The notes beneath the pieces were generated by a model. That model saw only the letters and a list, made by a program, of their open reading frames with translations. It was not told where the DNA came from and searched no databases. The position numbers and the translations under genes are program-made. A stretch of 53,551 nucleotides of DNA from assembly GCA_016840065.1 (NCBI GenBank), contig JAEOTB010000055.1, positions 1-53,551 on the forward strand, given 5' to 3'. Of the stretch, positions 7,707 to 15,538 are shown in pieces. This DNA comes from Candidatus Hermodarchaeota archaeon. Lineage in GTDB: Archaea > Asgardarchaeota > Hermodarchaeia > Hermodarchaeales > Hermodarchaeaceae. Every line of letters begins with the position of its first letter. Position 1 is the first letter of the stretch.

Positions 7707-9476
7707 ATGGTTAAGCCCTTGTCTGTTGAAGATGGTTTGTACAATAGGTCCAGGAAATCGGTATTAATGTTCATATTCCTTCTAATGATATTGGTGATGC
7801 CTAGCACTGTCGCTGTAAACACAAGCGAAGATAAGAAGGATATGCCGCAAACATCACATGAAAACATCCTACCAATGGGGCAATCGTTTCATACCGAGGA
7901 CCCTGATTTCGTCAATAGAGTGGATACAGAACAGCCAAGGAATTGGCGTTCTACCTTCATCGAAATCCGCAGTGATGATGACTTTGTATCGCTTGGCCTC
8001 CCTGGCAGCGGCACCGAGGGTGACCCCTACCTCATCGAGAACCTAACAATATTCGAAATCGATATCAGTGATACTACTTTTCACTTCCGTATTCAGAACT
8101 GCACACTGTCTAACCCTCCTTACAGCTCTTCTACGGCAGTTGATTTGAACCAAGTAGAGAATGCTCAAATCATAAACAACTCAATACTTGGATATAGTAG
8201 GGGCATTACGATTTCCAATTGGGGCATAGAAGGTGGCGACCGCTTAATAGAAAATAACACTATTCTTGCCACCTGGCAAGGAATTTATTTTGATTATGCG
8301 TATAATAACACTATTACCAATAATGAGATGATTTGGGGAGGAATTGAGCTATCTGGTAGACGACAAACACAGATCACTGGAAACACACTCAATGGTAAAC
8401 CCATTGTATACTGGCATGATCGTATAGGCGGTACGGTTCCAAGCGATGCAGGGCAAGTAATACTGATAAATTGTTCTTATGTTAGCATAAACGAGTTAGC
8501 ATTAGCTGATTCGTATCCAGGGATTTTCCTCTATTACTGCGATAATTCGACTATCAAAGACAACATCTTCAATAACGTGTCAAAATGCATCTATCTCAAA
8601 TATTGTACTGGAATTTCCGTTACCAACAACCTCTTCCTGAATGGGTGTTGGGATGCCATTTCCATTATTGACTCGAATGATAACAATGTGACAAACAATA
8701 TCATAGATAACGCCATAGATGATGGCATCATGGTTTACGAATGTGTAAGGACTAAAATTCAGAACAATACCTGCATAGTAACCGATGGTATAGGTATCAC
8801 CATATACAATGAACATTCCTTTAGACACGGAGAAGATGTGCTTGAGGGCAACTTTTGTCACAGTAGCCGCTATGGAATCAATGTTGAGGATTCATACTAC
8901 ACTCAAGTTCTTAATAACAATTGTAGCAACAACTCCCGAAGTGGTTTGTATTTACGCAATGCGGATGGGTGTCATGTCTTCAACAATTCTTGTACCAATA
9001 ATGGAGAGTATGGTTTAGTTTTCTACGGCGATGGTGGTCAGATTCTATTCAACAATTTAACAGGCAATGGAGATTATGGGCTAGTAATCAGCGGAAGGAG
9101 TCCTGTTATCGGTAACCTCTTCATAGATAACGGTCTAGCCGGCGCATATTCAGTTTACGAGTACCCGGACACACCAATCCAGTACAACTATTGGTCTGAT
9201 TATACTGGTTATGATACCAGCGGAGATGGAATCGGTGATATCCCCCACCCCATTCCCTGTTGGAGAACTATAGAGCATCCAAATAGATACCAACTCGGTA
9301 ATAGAGACCCATTCCCCCTAACAAGAGGGTTATCGTTGAGCGAGCGCGACAATCTGATTCGCACCCATAACATAGCAAGCGCGTTTGTACGGATCCTCTC
9401 GGGGTGTATTGTATTCTCAGTAATAGCACTCCTAGTCGTAATATATCACAGAAGGAGGAATAAGAAGAGACCTTGA
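7707..9476 (+). CDS. Secreted, membrane-anchored right-handed beta-helix protein (NosD/parallel beta-helix repeats)
   Basis: 589 residues. A signal-like helix (LMFIFLLMILVMPSTVAV) lies near residues 15-33, followed by SxGxPGSGTEGDPYLIENLTI, a common opening of archaeal beta-helix proteins. Many beta-helix coils of about 22-25 residues follow (xNNxxxNNxxGIxLxxSxxNxIxxN) through about residue 520. The C-terminus is a membrane helix (SGCIVFSVIALLVVIYH) with a basic tail RRRNKKRP. It should face outside the cell, where such folds bind or modify polysaccharides, but no catalytic residues can be assigned. GGAGGG at 7695-7700 supports the ATG. It stands alone, with a hairpin terminator 22 bases after the stop. 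Confidence 0.85.
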   Translation: MVKPLSVEDGLYNRSRKSVLMFIFLLMILVMPSTVAVNTSEDKKDMPQTSHENILPMGQSFHTEDPDFVNRVDTEQPRNWRSTFIEIRSDDDFVSLGLPGSGTEGDPYLIENLTIFEIDISDTTFHFRIQNCTLSNPPYSSSTAVDLNQVENAQIINNSILGYSRGITISNWGIEGGDRLIENNTILATWQGIYFDYAYNNTITNNEMIWGGIELSGRRQTQITGNTLNGKPIVYWHDRIGGTVPSDAGQVILINCSYVSINELALADSYPGIFLYYCDNSTIKDNIFNNVSKCIYLKYCTGISVTNNLFLNGCWDAISIIDSNDNNVTNNIIDNAIDDGIMVYECVRTKIQNNTCIVTDGIGITIYNEHSFRHGEDVLEGNFCHSSRYGINVEDSYYTQVLNNNCSNNSRSGLYLRNADGCHVFNNSCTNNGEYGLVFYGDGGQILFNNLTGNGDYGLVISGRSPVIGNLFIDNGLAGAYSVYEYPDTPIQYNYWSDYTGYDTSGDGIGDIPHPIPCWRTIEHPNRYQLGNRDPFPLTRGLSLSERDNLIRTHNIASAFVRILSGCIVFSVIALLVVIYHRRRNKKRP

Positions 9477-9497
9477 GCATAAAGGAAATGGAGGTAA

Positions 9498-9534
9498 ACC
9501 AGTCGATCTGACTGGTGACCCCCACCTGTTTTTT
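9498..9534 (+). terminator. Hairpin plus T-tract terminator
   Basis: A perfect 7-bp stem (ACCAGTC at 9498-9504 and GACTGGT at 9510-9516, loop GATCT) is followed after a C-rich spacer by six T at 9529-9534. It lies just downstream of the beta-helix gene and before the next gene's ribosome site. Confidence 0.65.
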
Positions 9535-9651
9535 CTTCATTTTTCGACCCTAGCTGTTAAGCTAGTTTTGATTAGATGACCCCTTTTCCAAAGGATTTTA
9601 GGTAGAGTTAACGAGAAGAGAATTGTATTGCTTCTTTGGAGGGTACATTAA

Positions 9652-10248
9652 GTGGAAGATAGTGTTTTGTTTAAAATTAGTTTTGTTGGTGGAGTCTTAC
9701 TACTTCTGGTTCCGCCAATGTTTATTCTTTTCCAACTGATATTACATTCTCATGGTTATGGGATGCTATACACTGGAATCGGGTTACTCCTTTGCAGTGT
9801 TCTATTTCTTGGTTATTGGCTGAGATACAATCAGGTTATTGGCCTTGTAGTGTTCATAGTGTCGAATGCCCTTGCGATTCCATCTTTGTTTTACGTGTCT
9901 CTTCGCTTGTTTTACTTAATTCCTCCACTGCTTCTTCCTCTAGAGTTTCTTCCCTTAACTCTCCTCGGTCTGAGTTTTCTTTTCTGGGGAATCGGTTTGA
10001 CTGTAATGGGCTACCAAAAAAGTGTTGGACCCTATACCCTTGTTGCTGGAGTTCTCTTCTTCATTTACGGAGTGATATTAGGTCTAGTGGTAACCTATGC
10101 GGGGGTAGTTGTTCATATCTTGTGGGGTTTGACCTTCAGTATTCTTAGTGTAGATTTTGGGGGCGTCACTATCATCGTTGTCGGCACTGGTGTGATTTTG
10201 GTTTTATTTGACCTTTTTGGAGAAGCCTTTCCCAAAATGAAGGGGTAA
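9652..10248 (+). CDS. Multi-spanning membrane protein of unknown function
   Basis: 198 residues, almost entirely hydrophobic, with about six membrane helices separated by very short loops (first at about 8-30, last at about 165-190). I do not recognise the family. There is no conserved polar motif suggesting transport or catalysis. The GTG start at 9652 has GGAGGG 9 bases upstream (9637-9643). Flanked by a terminator upstream and a TATA-like CATTTAAATG downstream, it is probably transcribed alone. Confidence 0.7.
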   Translation: MEDSVLFKISFVGGVLLLLVPPMFILFQLILHSHGYGMLYTGIGLLLCSVLFLGYWLRYNQVIGLVVFIVSNALAIPSLFYVSLRLFYLIPPLLLPLEFLPLTLLGLSFLFWGIGLTVMGYQKSVGPYTLVAGVLFFIYGVILGLVVTYAGVVVHILWGLTFSILSVDFGGVTIIVVGTGVILVLFDLFGEAFPKMKG

Positions 10249-10336
10249 CCAAAAGGCATTTAAATGAACCAAAATCCGCCCGATTTCTAGACATGAGCCA
10301 TGATTTACATGGATTTCTTGAAATGAGGTGGATGAA

Positions 10337-10495
10337 TTGACTGATGTCGCAAGTTACGACCATTATCTTCGAGTTGTTGAACGGGAAGGCTCACCCAGTG
10401 GTGTTCCTGCTTCCCGTCTTCTAGCCCAGGTAGCACGTTTGATCGCCTATGCCCGAATCAACCAGCAACCAGAAGAAGACGAATATAGAACCTAG
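10337..10495 (+). CDS. Small protein, 52 aa, unknown
   Basis: The TTG start at 10337 has GAGGTG at 10325-10330, six bases upstream. The 52-residue product runs LTDVASYDHYLRVVERE to a glutamate-rich end QQPEEDEYRT. It looks like one amphipathic helix (ASRLLAQVARLIAYARI) between polar ends. A TATA-like CATTTAAATG lies at 10258-10267. No family is recognised. A GTG at 10328 is a possible alternative start but would overlap the ribosome site. Support is the ribosome site plus ordinary codon composition. Confidence 0.5.
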   Translation: MTDVASYDHYLRVVEREGSPSGVPASRLLAQVARLIAYARINQQPEEDEYRT

Positions 10496-10607
10496 CGTAG
10501 AATCAATTTGGCTCATTTCCCATTCTATTTAAAAAACCCATCTAGTGCCTCAATGGGAAGTCTTTTTGTATTAAGTGAAGGAGTTAGACTAGCCTGGGTG
10601 TGAACTA

Positions 10608-12539
10608 ATGACTGTGAGACTTTCCCGTGTTGTCTTGCCTTTGATTCTGATTTTTCTATTCTTATCAGCGTTTCAACCTCCAATCCTTCCTTCAGAGAAT
10701 ATTGAAAACAGGATATCTGCACCTCCCTCAACGGGGTTCAAGGAGGGGATTGGTGAGACCCCCAGAGAGAGGAGCCTTCCTGCAGAGCGAACACCTCTTG
10801 GGCCCCTTAGTCCCATAACGAATTATACTATCGACGCGATTCTCATTGACGGCTCTCATACTGTGACCGCCTCTACTACTATCAATTACGTGAACCACGC
10901 TGGGGTCACATTTGACGAGTTGATCTTCCACCTTTACCCCAATGCTTTTGCTTCTACCCCCTTGGTTACCATACAGGATATATCGTACATGGGAGCTAGC
11001 CTAAGTTACACCGTCGGAGGGAGCGACAACACACTACTAACCGTGGACCTTGCATCACCAGGACCTGACACTCTAGCTCCTGGAAACAATGTGACACTGG
11101 AACTTCTTTACCAAATAGAGGTTCCAGAGAGTGGCAGCCGCTTTGGCTGGTATTATGAAACAAGCACAAGTCAGCCTGACTTCTACACGTATCAGATGGG
11201 CAACTGGCACCCAATTATCGCCGTTTATGATGACAGAGGATGGCACACTGTCCCCTATTCTATGGGTGGAGAGAGCTTCTATCAAGATGTCGCCACATAT
11301 GATGTGCATCTAACTGTTCCAGAGGATTTTGTGGTGGCAGCAACTGGGGAACTCCAAGGCATCACTTCTGGGTCAGGTACCCGAACCTGGCACTGGACGA
11401 CAGGTCCTGTAAGGGAGTTCACTTGGTGTGCAAGCCCTGACTTCTACACTACCAGTAGCCTAGTCAGGGGGGTCAATATCACTAGTTACTACCTATTTGA
11501 ACACGCACTAGAGGGAGAGATAGCCCTCGAAGTAGCGGAGGCTTGCATACCAATCTTTGGTGACCTGTTTGGTCCCTATCCCTGGGGGAGTCTCCAGGTC
11601 GTCGAGACAGAAATCGGTGCTCTTGGCATGGAGTACCCGCAACTCGTCATGATTGACAGGGTCTTATATGGTGATTACGATACTGATTACCTAGAGGTTG
11701 TTACTGCTCACGAGATTGGACATGAATGGTTTCCATTTATGGTTGGCACTGATAGCAATGCTGAACCGTGGATTGATGAGGGATTTGCCTCCTTCACGGA
11801 ATATGCCTACATCGAGTACTACTACAGCTACAGCGATAGGCAGTCATACCGTGGCGATGACTTTGATTATTATTGGGATTATGTCTCCGACTACGGTGAT
11901 GATTGCATTAATAATTCGATGGATTATTGGGCGTCAAACTATGGCTACTACGCTTACGTCTATGTGAAAGCCCCACTGGTCTATGATATGCTACGCTTCC
12001 AAGTTGGTAATGATACCTTCTATGAGGCTATACGCTATATCTATGAGCAGAACCTCCATAGAAACTTCCGTGCCAGTGATCTCCAGGACCTCTTCGAGGC
12101 TGCGGTTGGCTATTCACTAGACTGGTTCTTCGACCAGTGGGTCTTTGGATCAGGAGTGGTAACCCTTAACCTAGATAGTGTCAGCGTTGCTCAAGATGGA
12201 AGTAGCTGGGTTCTCTCCTTCAACATAATCCAGGAACAAATAACTCCCGTGGCGCTTTGGGTTCCCATCCAAATCGTTACCGAAGAAGGCGTGGTATCTA
12301 CTTCAGTGTGGATGGATGCGGTGGCCGTTAACACCTATAGCATAACCCTCTCGAGCTTTCCCGACCGGCTCACCCTTGACCCTGCCGACCTTCTTCTCTG
12401 CCAATACCGCAATTGGGATACAGGGGAAATCCCCCCGCGTCTTGTGATCCAGTTTTTAATGATTGGAGCAGTTGTTCTGGTAGTTATCTTCGCAGTTGCT
12501 GTTATTTTCATCTGGTACCGACGCAGACAGAAGTTTTAA
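10608..12539 (+). CDS. Exported M1-type (gluzincin) metallopeptidase, membrane-anchored
   Basis: 643 residues. N-terminal signal helix (VVLPLILIFLFLSAF, about 6-22), then an M1-like N-terminal beta domain. The catalytic domain has HEIGH at 368-372 and a third zinc ligand Glu391 in WIDEGFASF, which gives the exact H-E-x-x-H-x18-E spacing of family M1. GMEYPQLV upstream resembles the GAMEN substrate loop, though it is altered. The C-terminus has a membrane helix (LMIGAVVLVVIFAVAVIFIW) with tail YRRRQKF, so the enzyme should sit outside the cell and cut peptides. The ATG at 10608 is in place for a signal peptide. Tyr/Asp-rich stretches around 395-450 are typical of surface proteins. Confidence 0.9.
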   Translation: MTVRLSRVVLPLILIFLFLSAFQPPILPSENIENRISAPPSTGFKEGIGETPRERSLPAERTPLGPLSPITNYTIDAILIDGSHTVTASTTINYVNHAGVTFDELIFHLYPNAFASTPLVTIQDISYMGASLSYTVGGSDNTLLTVDLASPGPDTLAPGNNVTLELLYQIEVPESGSRFGWYYETSTSQPDFYTYQMGNWHPIIAVYDDRGWHTVPYSMGGESFYQDVATYDVHLTVPEDFVVAATGELQGITSGSGTRTWHWTTGPVREFTWCASPDFYTTSSLVRGVNITSYYLFEHALEGEIALEVAEACIPIFGDLFGPYPWGSLQVVETEIGALGMEYPQLVMIDRVLYGDYDTDYLEVVTAHEIGHEWFPFMVGTDSNAEPWIDEGFASFTEYAYIEYYYSYSDRQSYRGDDFDYYWDYVSDYGDDCINNSMDYWASNYGYYAYVYVKAPLVYDMLRFQVGNDTFYEAIRYIYEQNLHRNFRASDLQDLFEAAVGYSLDWFFDQWVFGSGVVTLNLDSVSVAQDGSSWVLSFNIIQEQITPVALWVPIQIVTEEGVVSTSVWMDAVAVNTYSITLSSFPDRLTLDPADLLLCQYRNWDTGEIPPRLVIQFLMIGAVVLVVIFAVAVIFIWYRRRQKF

Positions 12540-12676
12540 CGTGACTCTCAGATAGCTTTCCTGCTGAAAGTGACAATTCGTGGATAATAGTTCACTGCAC
12601 AAGGTATTTGTACAACAAACAAGAATATTCAACAACTAGAACTATAAGATGGTATTACAGATGCAGAGGGGAGCTT

Positions 12677-12895
12677 ATGGCGGGCAGAATAAGTAAAACA
12701 ACAATGGTCATCCTCCTTACAATCTGCATAGTAAGTTTTGTATTATTAGTAACTCTGGGACCAATTATCGGTCAGTCAATCCCAGGATTTCCTGAGGTTG
12801 TATTGGGTTCAAACATATATTGGGTGTTTGGGATTATTGTCTTCATTCCAATAATCGCGTTCTTCATAATAATTGGGTTGTACTTTGAGAAGTAG
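12677..12895 (+). CDS. Small two-helix membrane protein (72 aa)
   Basis: 72 residues with two membrane helices (about 9-32 and 45-68) and short charged ends. The start is set at ATG 12677, which has GAGGGGA about 7 bases upstream. The open frame extends further up to a TTG at 12608, but that part is polar, has no ribosome site and would not encode protein of the same character. It follows the M1 peptidase by about 140 bases. No family is recognised. Confidence 0.6.
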   Translation: MAGRISKTTMVILLTICIVSFVLLVTLGPIIGQSIPGFPEVVLGSNIYWVFGIIVFIPIIAFFIIIGLYFEK

Positions 12896-13093
12896 GAACA
12901 TCTTTCAAGAGAGGTTTCCAAGTCAGCAGTATACACTCTATCATCAAGCTGAGGAGTGCTAGTTGTCGATGAATTGGTTGATGCTTATCCCTCGCTCTTG
13001 TGTACTTCTTCTGGGTTCACCTGGGATTCATTCTTCAACCGCTTCTACGGTCTGATATACTTTCAGATAATCCTGGAGTTATAATGTGAAGTA

Positions 13094-13279
13094 TTAAGGA
13101 AGCTGGAGCTTCTCTTTGACTACCTTCATCTCGTTTTCGAGCTTCTCTATCCGAAGCATGAGCTGCCGGATAAGAGTGTAGAGGTCAACCGTAGGAATCC
13201 GTTGCAAATCCTCTTTTCCAATAGGAAGGGGGTCGCGTCGGCGAAAGGGGTCTGGGTCATCTGGTCTGATGTCATCCAT
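13094..13279 (-). CDS. Small coiled-coil protein (61 aa), unknown
   Basis: 61 residues. The first half is acidic/basic and proline-rich (MDDIRPDDPDPFRRRDPLP). The second half is a predicted coiled coil (LIRQLMLRIEKLENEMKVVKEKL) with heptad leucines and isoleucines. It is probably an oligomerising adaptor, but no family is recognised. ATG at 13279 is preferred because AAAGGAAA lies about 9 bases upstream; a GTG three codons earlier sits on top of that ribosome site. It is preceded on the same strand by an AT-rich gap and followed by no minus-strand gene for 600 bases. Confidence 0.55.
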   Translation of the reverse strand: MDDIRPDDPDPFRRRDPLPIGKEDLQRIPTVDLYTLIRQLMLRIEKLENEMKVVKEKLQLP

Positions 13280-13338
13280 TTGAATCACTTTCCTTTCTAC
13301 CTTTAACTAATTGTAGGGAATGCTTTATGCTTTTCCTG

Positions 13339-14250
13339 TTATAATCTGCGTAAGAACTCGGGTCGGAGGTGTCTTGCGGTCTCTGGTTGGGATAGGACAG
13401 AGTCAATCTCTTCTAGCAAACGGGGGCGATCCTTTGAGAGCACGCCACGAAGCTGCAGATAGTTTGAAGCATGATTGGTCCTAAAGACACAGCTAGTCAG
13501 GTCAGTAAGTTTATCGATGATTTGACGAAGTTCGTGGAGTGTTTCCAGAGGGTTGAGGGGATTGAAGGAGCCTTCCTGGGCTTGGGCGTGTAGTTCAGTG
13601 CCTGGTACGAGCATTAGTGTGAGAGCAGCAAGGTAGGGGGGATCAATGGCGTTGATAGTCGTGGCCGTGTGTTCGGCGTGCTCCTTGCTCCGTTCAGTAC
13701 CTCCAAGACCCAAGATGATAATCACCGAAACCTTGAGCCCAGCGTCTATCATCCGGCGGCAGGCGTCAATGTGGTCCTGATTGGTTGCCCCCTTAATCAC
13801 TCGGCGAAGAATCTCATCGTCACCAGACTCCAAGCCTATATACACCATGTCCAAGCCAGCTTCATGGAGTTGACGAAGTTCATCATCAGATTTCTGTTTC
13901 GTATTTGCTGCACTGCCATAAATGGTGATTCTTTCCAGACCTGGAAATTCCTTGTAGAGAAGCTTGAGGATGCGCTGTAGCTTTTCCGTTGAAAGGACAA
14001 GAGCGTCACCGTCTGCAAGGAAGATGCGGCGTGGTCGAACGCCCTGTACTCTTGCAAGGTGTTCTACTTCTGCTTGAAAGGTTTCAAAGGGTTTGGTGCT
14101 GAATTGCTTGGTGCGATAGCTTCCACAGAATGTACACTTGTTATGAGAGCAGCCCAGAGTTGCCTGGAGAATTAGGCTATAAGCTTCGCTGGGTGGTCTA
14201 TAAACAGGAGGCTCAAGGAAGTCTGGAGAACCGAAGAGTGGTGGGCACAT
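13339..14250 (-). CDS. Radical SAM protein with C-x4-C-x2-C cluster motif
   Basis: 303 residues, a radical S-adenosylmethionine barrel. The cluster ligands are Cys34, Cys39 and Cys42 in GCSHNKCTFC. The spacing C-x4-C-x2-C differs from the textbook C-x3-C-x2-C but is known in a common Elp3/MiaB-like subfamily. Later segments fit the fold: FLADGDALVL, ITIYGSA, MVYIGLESGDDEILRRVIKG and VSVIIILGLGG. The substrate is unknown. No B12-binding or TRAM domain is attached. The CinA-type gene lies upstream on the same strand with about 90 bases between them. Confidence 0.85.
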   Translation of the reverse strand: MCPPLFGSPDFLEPPVYRPPSEAYSLILQATLGCSHNKCTFCGSYRTKQFSTKPFETFQAEVEHLARVQGVRPRRIFLADGDALVLSTEKLQRILKLLYKEFPGLERITIYGSAANTKQKSDDELRQLHEAGLDMVYIGLESGDDEILRRVIKGATNQDHIDACRRMIDAGLKVSVIIILGLGGTERSKEHAEHTATTINAIDPPYLAALTLMLVPGTELHAQAQEGSFNPLNPLETLHELRQIIDKLTDLTSCVFRTNHASNYLQLRGVLSKDRPRLLEEIDSVLSQPETARHLRPEFLRRL

Positions 14251-14341
14251 CGTTCTGAAGCCAGTCGAAGTTGTACCTAAAGAGAGTTATGGTTCACGAG
14301 TTCTACGTCAGACAATAGTTGATGGACTTGCTGCCCACTAA

Positions 14342-14857
14342 CTAGGTGAAGTTGTCGAGAAGAAGTTGAAGGGCCGCTTTAGCGAAGTTTAGTTTGTTTT
14401 CTGTTCGCTTTCCTTCGTAAATGTTGCCTCGGGCAATTGGCTGTTCTGGGTATTGTGCTATAGCGATATAGACGGTTCCAACAGGTTTCTCAGGTTTTCC
14501 TCCTGCAGGACCGGCAATCCCTGAAATAGCCAGCCCAATATCTGTTGAAAAAACCTGGCGTGTAAGTTGAGCCATAATTAGTACTGTTTGTTCACTGACA
14601 GCCCCGTAGGTGTCTATGGTAGTTTTAGGAACATCAAGAAGTGTTTGCTTCACTGAATCTGCATAGGCGATGATGCCACCAATGAAATAATCTGAGCTGC
14701 CTGGAATCTCTGTGAGAAGGTGCCCGATGAGACCGCCTGTACAGGATTCAGCGACAGCAATAGTGAGCTGACGCTCACGCAGAATCTCACCAACAGCCTT
14801 AGCCAACGTGACAGCTTCACTGAGAAGTTCAATCCTTGAATAATCGGGAACAGGCAA
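14342..14857 (-). CDS. CinA C-terminal-type amidase (NMN deamidase-like, stand-alone)
   Basis: 171 residues matching the CinA C-terminal domain. Motifs are VAESCTGGLIGHLLTEIPGSS (catalytic Ser region), YADSVKQTLLDVP, YGAVSEQT and ISGIAGPAGG with GTVYIAI. Proteins of this family (PncC) turn nicotinamide mononucleotide into nicotinate mononucleotide in the pyridine nucleotide cycle. The N-terminal MoCF-like half of full CinA is absent, which is normal for stand-alone forms. The TTG start at 14857 has AAGGAAGAAG about 6 bases upstream. It is likely co-transcribed with the radical SAM gene. Confidence 0.9.
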   Translation of the reverse strand: MPVPDYSRIELLSEAVTLAKAVGEILRERQLTIAVAESCTGGLIGHLLTEIPGSSDYFIGGIIAYADSVKQTLLDVPKTTIDTYGAVSEQTVLIMAQLTRQVFSTDIGLAISGIAGPAGGKPEKPVGTVYIAIAQYPEQPIARGNIYEGKRTENKLNFAKAALQLLLDNFT

Positions 14858-14984
14858 CGTTACTTCTTCCTTTGTATAGCGTTATTCTATCCTATCTTGT
14901 TAAAAAATTGTCTCAATCGAAAGGATTTTTAGCCTTTACCATCTCCTCATTCTCTATATTACCTCATGTTGGAGGCTATATATC

Positions 14985-15173
14985 ATGACTAGGAAACTTC
15001 TCCCAGATCAGATGTCCATTAAGAGTATTTGTCTGGACTGTAAACATTATGGAAGAAAAGTAGGTTCATGCACGGGTAAAAACCCCTTTGCCAAGACAGG
15101 GGATAAACACTATCTTCTCCTATCCGATAAGTCCGCTTGCTTTGGCTTTAAACAAACCCGGAAGAAAGATTAG
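14985..15173 (+). CDS. Small Cys-containing protein (62 aa), unknown
   Basis: 62 residues with Cys16-x2-Cys19 (SICLDCKHYG), Cys29 and a later Cys in KSACFGF, possibly one metal site. The C-terminus is basic (KQTRKKD). ATG at 14985 has GGAGG about 10 bases upstream in GTTGGAGGCTATATATC, and no better start exists. No family is recognised. It is a single gene between divergent and convergent neighbours. Confidence 0.6.
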   Translation: MTRKLLPDQMSIKSICLDCKHYGRKVGSCTGKNPFAKTGDKHYLLLSDKSACFGFKQTRKKD

Positions 15174-15254
15174 TTCTGGTTTCAATGTTGGACCGTTTGG
15201 TCCTTTGATTTGATATTTGGGACTATTCGCTGGAGGCACTTGCCAGGGTTTGTG

Positions 15255-15443
15255 CTAGTACCTCCAAGCGCTAGGTCCGTGCTTTATTTGATAGGTCCAG
15301 GTTCTCCCACAGCAGTTACACCTTCGAAGCACACAGTGACCTCGTGTTTGGGGCTCCTTTCTAAGTATCATGGAATCTTTTTTGTAGCATTTGGGACATG
15401 CTTCGGGTAACATGGAAAAGGGTTCTTCTGATAAAACCGCCAC
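15255..15443 (-). CDS. Small zinc-ribbon protein (62 aa)
   Basis: 62 residues with a clear zinc ribbon. One knuckle is CPKC near residues 16-19 and the other CNCCG near 42-46, separated by basic and polar residues, and then WTYQIK. This resembles the TFIIS/RPB9-like or generic zinc ribbons of archaeal small proteins. The role is unknown. The start is GTG at 15443; an inner ATG (MLPEACPKC) would give 52 residues and cannot be excluded. It is divergent from the 2Fe-2S/ASKHA gene, separated by about 100 bases. Confidence 0.6.
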   Translation of the reverse strand: MAVLSEEPFSMLPEACPKCYKKDSMILRKEPQTRGHCVLRRCNCCGRTWTYQIKHGPSAWRY

Positions 15444-15538
15444 TTCTTCTACCAGCCAGACTGTGAATCCTTATTAGACACCTCGACATTAACGCATAAA
15501 AACTACCAAAATGAGTTAAAATTTGCCTATATTTTGCA

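Noticed and set aside
12956..13084. Plus-strand frame of 42 codons (GTG start) in the gap 12896-13093 with protein-like composition, including a Trp/Phe-rich end
   Set aside because: The only ribosome-like sequence touches the start codon, and there is no promoter or conserved motif. Too little to call a gene, though it could be a relic.
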